This document shows positions 6,654-12,947 of a stretch of 12,947 nt of DNA, piece after piece. A model generated the notes under the pieces. That model searched no databases. It saw only the letters and a program-made list of their open reading frames with translations, and was not told where the DNA came from. The stretch lies in NCBI GenBank assembly GCA_036559665.1, contig DATBSS010000075.1, forward strand, positions 1-12,947, given 5' to 3'. The DNA is from DASRBA01 sp036559665 (lineage in GTDB: Bacteria; Myxococcota; Myxococcia; Myxococcales; Myxococcaceae). A program made the position numbers and the translations under genes. Each line of letters opens with the position of its first letter. The stretch's first letter is position 1.

Positions 6654-7621
6654 CACCGCCCCCCTGGAGCGTCGTTGGACGCGGACGCGGACCCCGTGCG
6701 TGCGCCGTGCTCCATCTCCTCCAGCGGGTCGCACGGGCGCCCGTCGCGCCAGAGCTCGAAGTGGAGGTGGGGCCCGGTGGTGGCGCCGCTCTCGCCAGCC
6801 AGGCCGACGGCCTGACCCTGCTGCACCACCTCCCCGGGCGAGACCAGGAAGACGGAGAGGTGCTCGTAGCGGGTGGTGAGCAGCGGCCCGTGGGAGATCT
6901 CGAGGAGGTTCCCGCCGGTCGCCGTGAGCTCGGCGCGCAGCACGGTGCCCCGCGCGGCGGCGATCACCGTCTGGCCCACGTCGGCGGCCAGGTCCACGCC
7001 CGAGTGCTGCTTGTACACCTTGAGGATGGGGTGGAACCTCCGGCCGAAGAGGCTGGTGACGGTGACCGGCTCCACCGGCCACACCAGCTCCGGCCTCACC
7101 TCCCGGGCGCGCACGTGGAGCCGGCGGAGCTGGGCCATGCGCATCGACAGGTCGCCGATCCGCTCGGTGACGTCGTCCGCGAGCTGGGCCGGGATGTCGC
7201 CGTAGCGCCGCGCGTCCAGCTCCAGCTCCGCCTCCATGGTCACCCGCGCCCGGATGACGTCGTACGAGGACGTCTTGAGCGGCGAGCGGTCCAGGAACGC
7301 GTCCACCGCGGCCTCCAGCTCCAACCAGTTTTTCACCTGCATGGCCGGCATGGTGCCGCCCTCGGCCACCTCGCCGCGGTACTTCCGGGCCCGCGCGCCG
7401 AACGTCACCAGCGCCGACTGTAGCTCCAGCGACCCCAGCGCCTCCGGTCCGCGCGCCGCGGGCTTCGAGGCGGCGCCTCCCGCGGGGCCCGGCTGGCCGG
7501 GGGCGGGGGCGGGCGGCGGCGAGGGAAAGGCCTCCTCGAAGCGCATCTTCCCCTCGCGCGAGCCCGCGCAGGCGGAGGCGATCAACACGGTGACCCAGAG
7601 GAGCCTGGGGAAGGGGGCCAC
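6653..7621 (-). CDS. M23 family (LytM-type) metallopeptidase, probable lipoprotein
   Basis: 322 residues from the GTG at 7621; GGAG six bases upstream supports this start. A short signal peptide (PRLLWVTVLIASAC) suggests lipidation at Cys18, though the lipobox has Ala rather than Leu at -3. A Pro/Gly/Ala linker (33-58) and a mostly helical region (about 62-175) precede the C-terminal peptidase domain (about 183-302). Zinc ligands are present: His206 and Asp210 in HSGVD, and His287 in GPHLHF, with His285 and His254 (YEHLS) as catalytic histidines. The flanking SLFGRRFHPILKVYKQHSG and ADVGQTVIAAARGTV are classical for the family. All metal residues are intact, so it is probably an active peptidoglycan endopeptidase cutting peptide cross-bridges in the periplasm, rather than a degenerate LytM activator such as EnvC/NlpD. 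It lies between the globin gene and the coupled 119-residue gene. Confidence 0.93.
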   Translation of the reverse strand: MAPFPRLLWVTVLIASACAGSREGKMRFEEAFPSPPPAPAPGQPGPAGGAASKPAARGPEALGSLELQSALVTFGARARKYRGEVAEGGTMPAMQVKNWLELEAAVDAFLDRSPLKTSSYDVIRARVTMEAELELDARRYGDIPAQLADDVTERIGDLSMRMAQLRRLHVRAREVRPELVWPVEPVTVTSLFGRRFHPILKVYKQHSGVDLAADVGQTVIAAARGTVLRAELTATGGNLLEISHGPLLTTRYEHLSVFLVSPGEVVQQGQAVGLAGESGATTGPHLHFELWRDGRPCDPLEEMEHGARTGSASASNDAPGGR

Positions 7622-7676
7622 GGCGCGCTCCAGCGTATCAGATCGCGGCCCGCAGCCCTCCTCGACGCCCCGGAGG

Positions 7677-8144
7677 CTACTTCTCGAGGATGTCCGGCTT
7701 GAGGGGCCCCAGGAGCCCCAGCAGCTCCTTCTGCTCCGCCTCCGGCACCTTGTACTTGTTCAGCGTGTCCACCAGGTGGCCCACCGTCACGTTGAAGTCG
7801 GCCTCCTTCACGTGCCGGCCGTCGTGGGCGTCCTTCATGTCCATCCCGGTGTACTTGCAGGGGCCGCCGGCGGCCTGGCAGACGAAATCAGAGATCTGCC
7901 CCTTCAGGTACTTGGTGTCCGTCTTGGCGTAGAACTTGGCCAGCTTCGGGTCCGACGCCTGCGAGTCGATGAAGTCATTGATGACGGCCTTGATGGCGTC
8001 CATCCCGCCCAGGCGGTCGTAGAGCGACTTCCCGCCCGCCGCCGCCATCGGCTTCTCCTCCGAGGTGGTCGCGGACGAGGCGGTGGCGCACGACGAGAGG
8101 ACGGCGAGGGACAGGTAAGCGCAACAGGCGACGAGGGTCTTCAT
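7677..8144 (-). CDS. Group 1 truncated hemoglobin with lipoprotein signal peptide
   Basis: 155 residues from the ATG at 8144. Residues 1-19 are a lipoprotein signal (MKTLVACCAYLSLAVLSSC; lipobox LSSC, Cys19), then a short Ser/Thr/Ala linker. Residues 40-155 align without gaps, from memory, to the group 1 globin fold: SLYDRLGGMDAI, then GGPCKYTG, MKDAHDGR and VGHLVDTLNKYKVP. His107 fits the heme-ligating proximal (F8) position. Against Mycobacterium tuberculosis trHbN, the distal Tyr (B10) becomes Ile59, Gln (E11) becomes Ile84 and CD1 Phe becomes Tyr72; Leu E7 (Leu80) is kept. Cys89 and Cys96 could form a disulfide in an oxidising compartment. The signal places a heme globin in the envelope, with roles such as oxygen, NO or redox sensing possible but not shown. 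It sits 53 bp after ltaE and 55 bp before the peptidase gene on the same strand. Confidence 0.93.
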   Translation of the reverse strand: MKTLVACCAYLSLAVLSSCATASSATTSEEKPMAAAGGKSLYDRLGGMDAIKAVINDFIDSQASDPKLAKFYAKTDTKYLKGQISDFVCQAAGGPCKYTGMDMKDAHDGRHVKEADFNVTVGHLVDTLNKYKVPEAEQKELLGLLGPLKPDILEK

Positions 8145-8197
8145 AGGTACGGGAGCTCCCCTGGGAAGAAGGCGCGCCAGTTTAGACAGTCCACTTC

Positions 8198-9226
<1,029 letters not shown>

Positions 9227-9268
9227 TTCGGGTCGCCTCTCCTCGCGCTTGGTAGAAGGCGAGGCACC

Positions 9269-9952
9269 GTGAAGCTTCGAGGCCGCGAAAGCAAGTCCGA
9301 CAAGCGCCGGCGGGCGGCGGAGATCCTCGACCGCCTGGAGGCGCACATGCCGGAGGCGAAGATCGAGTTGGACTTCGGGACGCCGGTGCAGCTCCTGGTG
9401 TCGGTCATCCTCTCCGCGCAGTGCACGGACAAGCGGGTGAACATGGTGACGCCCGCGCTGTTCCGCCGCTTCCCGGACGCGCGCGCCTTCGCCCGCGCCG
9501 ACGTGCGCGAGGTGGAGCGGCTGATCAAGACCTGCGGGCTGTACCGGGCCAAGGCGAAGAGCATCGTCGGCGCGGCCGGGGCCATCGTCCGCGACCACGA
9601 TGGCCAGGTCCCCACCACGCGCGACGCGCTGGAGACGCTGCCCGGCGTCGGCCACAAGACCGCGGGCGTGGTGGCCATCCACCTGGGCACCGACGAGGCG
9701 TTCCCGGTGGACACGCACATCCTCCGGCTCTCGCGGCGCATGGGGCTGTCGCGCCAGACGCACCCGGACCGGGTGGAGGAGGACCTGCGGGACCTGCTCC
9801 CCCCGGAGCGGTGGGCGAAGGGTCACCAGCTGCTGATCTGGCACGGGCGGAGGACGTGCTTCGCGCGCGCGCCCGCGTGCGAGCAGTGCGTGGTGAATGC
9901 GCTCTGCCCGAGGATGGGCGTGAAGGTGGCGAAGGCGTCGCGCGCGGCCTGA
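9269..9952 (+). CDS. nth: Endonuclease III (DNA glycosylase/AP lyase)
   Basis: 227 residues from a GTG at 9269, with GAGG four bases upstream; the longer open frame upstream is antisense to ltaE and is rejected. The enzyme removes oxidised pyrimidines and nicks abasic sites in base-excision repair. The helix-hairpin-helix LETLPGVGHKTAGVV (121-135) holds the catalytic Lys130, and VDTHILRLSRRMG (147-159) holds catalytic Asp148. The C-terminal iron-sulfur motif C197-x6-C204-x2-C207-x5-C213 is exactly canonical, so a 4Fe-4S cluster is expected. A basic N-terminal extension (KLRGRESKSDKRRR) precedes the core; length is otherwise close to the E. coli enzyme (211). It converges on def with a gap of only 9 bp, leaving no room for a separate terminator. 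Confidence 0.97.
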   Translation: MKLRGRESKSDKRRRAAEILDRLEAHMPEAKIELDFGTPVQLLVSVILSAQCTDKRVNMVTPALFRRFPDARAFARADVREVERLIKTCGLYRAKAKSIVGAAGAIVRDHDGQVPTTRDALETLPGVGHKTAGVVAIHLGTDEAFPVDTHILRLSRRMGLSRQTHPDRVEEDLRDLLPPERWAKGHQLLIWHGRRTCFARAPACEQCVVNALCPRMGVKVAKASRAA

Positions 9953-9961
9953 AGCGCGCGT

Positions 9962-10495
9962 CTAGAGGCTGGCGGTGGAGCTCTTCTGGGCGGCCATGTC
10001 CGCCTTGAGGCGCTTCATCCGCTTGCGGATCAGCTCGCGCTTGAGGGACGAGACGTGGTCCGTGAACATGAGGCCGTGCAGGTGGTCCGTCTCGTGCTGC
10101 ACCGCGATGGCCAGGAGCCCGTCGCAGTCGTACTCGTGCTGGGTGCCGTCGACGTCCTGGAACTTCACGCGAATGTTGGTGGCCCGCTCGACCTCCTCGG
10201 CCTCACCGGGCAGGGAGAGGCACCCCTCCATGTAGAGGGTGGAGCCTTCCTTCGTCAGGATGACGGGGTTGATCATCGCCACCGGCTTGGACTCCGGCTG
10301 CCGGGGGCGGGTGTCGAGGACGATCAGGTTCTTCAGCAGGCCGAGCTGCGGGGCGGCCAGGCCGACGCCGTCCGCCGAGTACATGGTCTCGAACATGTCG
10401 GCGACCAGGGTGCGGAGGGTTTCGTCGAACTGGGTGACGGGTGCCGCCGTCTGCTTCAGCACCGGGTCGGGCCAGATGATGATTTCGCGAACCAT
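9962..10495 (-). CDS. def: Peptide deformylase
   Basis: 177 residues from the ATG at 10495 (MVREIIIWPDPVLKQTA), the customary start; a GTG six bases upstream (10501) is an alternative and neither has a clear Shine-Dalgarno. The enzyme removes the formyl group from nascent N-terminal methionine, a metal-dependent step at the ribosome. All three family motifs are present: GVGLAAPQLG (motif 1), EGCLSLPG with the metal-binding Cys (motif 2) and QHETDHLHG with two metal His and the catalytic Glu (motif 3). A basic C-terminal helix (SSLKRELIRKRMKRLKADMAAQ) follows the core, as in many type 1 enzymes, where it can contact the ribosome. It lies 44 bp downstream of the coiled-coil gene on the same strand, possibly cotranscribed, and converges on nth. 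Confidence 0.96.
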   Translation of the reverse strand: MVREIIIWPDPVLKQTAAPVTQFDETLRTLVADMFETMYSADGVGLAAPQLGLLKNLIVLDTRPRQPESKPVAMINPVILTKEGSTLYMEGCLSLPGEAEEVERATNIRVKFQDVDGTQHEYDCDGLLAIAVQHETDHLHGLMFTDHVSSLKRELIRKRMKRLKADMAAQKSSTASL

Positions 10496-10539
10496 GCCCA
10501 CAGTTGTAACCGCTGGGGGCGGGGGGCGGCAACCCAGGG

Positions 10540-12947
10540 TCAGTCCACGAGATTCCTGGCGTACTGAGCGCGGAGGCGGTCATCCCGGAGGACCAGGGCG
10601 GCCTCGGAGAGCGCCTCGTGGACGGACTGGGCGCGCCTCAGGATCTGCTGGTCGGGGTGCCCGGCGTAGCGCACGGGGTGGAACTCGGTGGAGAGGAGCT
10701 CGAACGCCCGCTCGACCTCGTCCCGGCCGGCCGAGCGGGGCAGCCCCAGCATGGAGAAGTAATCCGCGTCCTGGATCTCGTCGAACTTGGACTGGAGGCG
10801 GCGGGCGTCCAGCTCGATGGTGACGGCGGGCACCGGCTCGGCGGCGGGGAGCAGGTCGATCGCCCCCAGCACCTTGAGCACCGCGATGAACCGGATGGCC
10901 GCGTCCTGGCGCAGGCCGGAGCCCAGCACCAGCGCCTCCGCGGTCGACTCCCCATCCACCGAGCGGAGGAGGCGGCGCTCACGATCGGACAGCTCCAGCT
11001 TCTCGGCGTCCAGCTCCGAGCGGAGGCGGATGGGGGTGGCGCGCAGGCCCCCCGCTTCGGAGAGCGGCCTCTCCGGGTCCAGCCCGCGGCGCAGCGCCTC
11101 CAGCAGGAGTTGGGCGGGCGACCGGGTGGCGGCGGCGAGGACCACGTCGGGGGGCGGGCCGTCGGCCGAGAGGCGGTAGAGCGAGCCGGGCTCGCTGAGG
11201 GCGTCCAGGGCCACGCGTTCGGTGTAGCGCTGCACCAGCGGGACGACCTCCGACTCGCGCACGTAGCCGCGCTCCCGGAGCAGGGCGAGCTGCTCCGAGG
11301 GCGAATGCGGGTGGAGGACGCGGAGCTCGGCGGCCTGGCGTTCGTCGATCAATCCGTCCTGGCGGGCGCGGTCCAGCAGCGTCTCGCCGGGCGCGGTGGA
11401 GTGGGCGCCAGCGAGGGCGCCGCCGTTGAGCCAGAGGACGCGGAGCGACTCCTCCGCCTTGAGCTCCAGCCGCACATCGGCCTTGCCGGTGACGAGGGAG
11501 AGAAACACCGGGGCCAGCTTGTCGATGGGCGCGATGCCGGAGCGGGCGATCCGTTCCAGCGTGCCCTCGAGGCGGGGGATGACGAAGGTAGCCTGGTCGG
11601 CGCGCTTGTTGGCCTCCCTCGCCTCCGCGCGCGCCTTCTCGGCGGCGGTCTCGGCGTCCTTTCGAGCCCGCTCCTCCGCCTCGCGGCCCTTCCGCTCCGC
11701 CTCGGCCTCGCGCTGGGCGGCGTCCGCCTCCGCGCGCGCGTGCTCCGCCTGGGCGACGGCCTCCTCCAGCGCACGCGCCGACCGCGCCTTCTCGTCCCGG
11801 AGCGCGCGCTCCAGCCCCTCCTTCTCGGCCTGCATCTCGAGGGCCTGTCGCTGCTGGTCCTCGAGCTCACGCGCCAGCTTCTGGCGGCGGTCCAGCTCCT
11901 TCTTGAGGCGCTCGCGCTCCTGGACGACCTCGGTGGCGAGGCGGTCGCGTTCGCCCTCCAGCTCCAGCGCAAGCTTCTCGCGTTGCGCGCGTTCGCGTTC
12001 CTTCTCGGCCTGGAGCTGGCGGGCCAGCTTCTCGCGCTCGGCTCGTTCGCGCTGGGCCTGTAGCTCGGCCTCGGCGGCTTGCTCGCGTGTGGCGCGGAGC
12101 TCCTCCTCGGCCTGGCGGCGGGCGAGCGCCTGGGCTTCGGCCTTCTCCTGCTCGGCGCGGCGGGCGGCTTCGGCCGCTTCCTGGCGCGCCCGCTCTTCGG
12201 CCTCCGCTGCTTCGCGCTGGGCGCGCTGGGCGGCCTCGACGGCACGCTGCGCGGCGGCCTGGGCGGCGCGCTCGCGGGCGGCGAGGGCTTCGATGCGGGC
12301 CTCGGCTTCCTGGGCGGCGATCTCGTTGGCCGCGGCTTCCTCGGCGAGCTCGGCGGCGCGGCCGGCGGCGGCCTTCTGCTGCTCCGAGATGCGATCGATC
12401 TCGACCTGCGCCCGGAGCTCGGCCTCGGCGCGGAGCTCCGCTTCGTGGCGGGAGAGCTTTTGCTGTTGCTCGAGGCGGCGCTGCTCGCCGGACTTCTTCT
12501 TCTGCTCGGCGGCGTGGCGGGCGGCCTCCTCGGCGCGGAGTTTCGCCTCCAGGCGCGTTTCTTCGGCGAGCCGTTCTTCTTCGGCCTTCCGCTCCGCCTC
12601 CAGCCGCGCTTCTTCAGCGAGCCGTTCTTCTTCGGCCAGACGTTCGGCTTCCAGCCGTGCTTCTGCAGCGATCTCCTCCTCAGCCTTCCGCTCTGCCTCC
12701 AGCCGCGCTTCTTCAGCGAGCCGTTCTTCTTCGGCCTTCCGCTCCGCCTCCAGCCGCGCTTCTTCAGCGATCTCTTCCTCAGCCTTCCGCTCTGCCTCCA
12801 GCCGCGCTTCTTCAACGAGCCGTGCTTCTTCGGCCTTCCGCTCCGCCTCCAGCCGCGCTTCTTCGGCGAGCCGTTCTTCTTTGGCCTTCCGCTCCGCCTC
12901 CAGTCGCGCTTCTTCAGCGAGCCGTTCTTCTTCGGCCTTCCGCTCCG
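10540..12947 (-). CDS. Giant charged coiled-coil protein with DUF4388-like and degenerate J-like domains (5' end outside window)
   Basis: 801 C-terminal residues are visible, with no stop up to the right edge; the true start lies outside. From the edge to about 11590 (some 450 residues) the sequence is almost only Glu, Ala, Arg, Lys, Gln and Leu, an extended helix or coiled coil, and the part beyond 12550 is built of near-identical 17/16-residue units. From about 11580 to 10846 lies a globular region resembling DUF4388 (PATAN): LAPVFLSLVTGKADVRLEL, SLRVLWLNGGALAGAHS, GETLLDRARQDGLIDERQ. The last 77 residues look like a J domain (DADYFSMLGLPRSAGRDEVERAF, then EALSEAALVLRDDRLRAQYA), but the HPD motif is HPV at 10672-10680, so DnaK stimulation is unlikely. 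DUF4388/J-domain combinations are common in myxobacteria. A cytosolic scaffold or polarity/motility role is possible; I assign none. def follows 44 bp downstream. Confidence 0.85.
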   Translation of the reverse strand, partial: ERKAEEERLAEEARLEAERKAKEERLAEEARLEAERKAEEARLVEEARLEAERKAEEEIAEEARLEAERKAEEERLAEEARLEAERKAEEEIAAEARLEAERLAEEERLAEEARLEAERKAEEERLAEETRLEAKLRAEEAARHAAEQKKKSGEQRRLEQQQKLSRHEAELRAEAELRAQVEIDRISEQQKAAAGRAAELAEEAAANEIAAQEAEARIEALAARERAAQAAAQRAVEAAQRAQREAAEAEERARQEAAEAARRAEQEKAEAQALARRQAEEELRATREQAAEAELQAQRERAEREKLARQLQAEKERERAQREKLALELEGERDRLATEVVQERERLKKELDRRQKLARELEDQQRQALEMQAEKEGLERALRDEKARSARALEEAVAQAEHARAEADAAQREAEAERKGREAEERARKDAETAAEKARAEAREANKRADQATFVIPRLEGTLERIARSGIAPIDKLAPVFLSLVTGKADVRLELKAEESLRVLWLNGGALAGAHSTAPGETLLDRARQDGLIDERQAAELRVLHPHSPSEQLALLRERGYVRESEVVPLVQRYTERVALDALSEPGSLYRLSADGPPPDVVLAAATRSPAQLLLEALRRGLDPERPLSEAGGLRATPIRLRSELDAEKLELSDRERRLLRSVDGESTAEALVLGSGLRQDAAIRFIAVLKVLGAIDLLPAAEPVPAVTIELDARRLQSKFDEIQDADYFSMLGLPRSAGRDEVERAFELLSTEFHPVRYAGHPDQQILRRAQSVHEALSEAALVLRDDRLRAQYARNLVD
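12550..12947 (-). repeat. In-frame tandem repeat of 51/48 bp units coding for charged helix
   Basis: The string CAG(C/T)CGCGCTTCTT and its variants recurs at 12550, 12601, 12652, 12700, 12751, 12799, 12850 and 12901, with spacings 51, 51, 48, 51, 48, 51 and 51 bases. Each unit encodes 17 residues (consensus RLEAERKAEEERLAEEA) or 16 in the copies where the middle reads EEEIAEEA. Divergence among copies is low (mostly one to six bases), so they are recent duplications or kept alike by gene conversion. The array runs past the right edge. Confidence 0.95.

Noticed and set aside
10618..12063. A 481-codon plus-strand frame
   Set aside because: Antisense to the coiled-coil gene; its Leu/Ala/Gly/Arg content mirrors the Glu/Ala/Arg codons of the other strand.
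11349..12815. A 488-codon minus-strand frame rich in Arg, Pro, Ser and Lys
   Set aside because: It is the shifted frame of the repeat-bearing coiled-coil gene; the repeat translates sensibly (amphipathic charged helix) only in the frame continuous with the DUF4388- and J-like domains.
12550..12947. Regular repeats as a CRISPR array
   Set aside because: Units are contiguous, in frame and have no unique spacers; they code for a charged helix.

Overview
The window is uniformly GC-rich, densely coded bacterial DNA. The HU protein, a degenerate J-domain protein with a DUF4388-like region, several lipoproteins and the GC-rich third codon positions point to Myxococcota (Myxococcales, Cystobacterineae type such as Anaeromyxobacter or a relative). 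This placement is inferred from protein style alone. I see no rRNA, tRNA, insertion sequence, phage gene or CRISPR array, so it reads as an ordinary chromosomal segment.

Layout, left to right. (1) 1-3066, minus strand: a likely operon pssA (phosphatidylserine synthase) > cinA (NMN deamidase family) > a multi-pass membrane protein of GT-C glycosyltransferase type that runs off the left edge; the last two genes overlap by ATGA. (2) 3154-4245, plus strand: a membrane-anchored alpha/beta hydrolase, divergent from pssA across 87 bp. (3) 4352-5827, minus strand: a large lipoprotein with a DUF1565-like start and a probable right-handed beta-helix. (4) 5828-6023: the only long non-coding stretch, relatively AT-rich, carrying the hup promoter. 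(5) 6024-6293, plus strand: the HU gene, whose stop codon directly abuts the stop of the next, convergent gene. (6) 6294-9226, minus strand: ltaE (threonine aldolase) > a lipoprotein-type truncated hemoglobin > an M23 peptidase lipoprotein > a 119-residue unknown protein translationally coupled to the peptidase. (7) 9269-9952, plus strand: nth (endonuclease III). (8) 9962-12947, minus strand: a very long charged coiled-coil protein with a DUF4388-like region and a J-like C-terminus (start outside the window), followed by def (peptide deformylase).

Most genes are housekeeping: phospholipid synthesis, NAD salvage, base-excision repair, N-terminal protein processing, amino-acid breakdown and nucleoid structure. 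The less usual material is the set of predicted envelope lipoproteins (beta-helix, truncated globin, M23 peptidase with small partner) and the giant repeat-rich helical protein at the right edge. I found no convincing new multi-gene system; the best leads are single proteins. Start sites were chosen by reading frame, Shine-Dalgarno match and family length.
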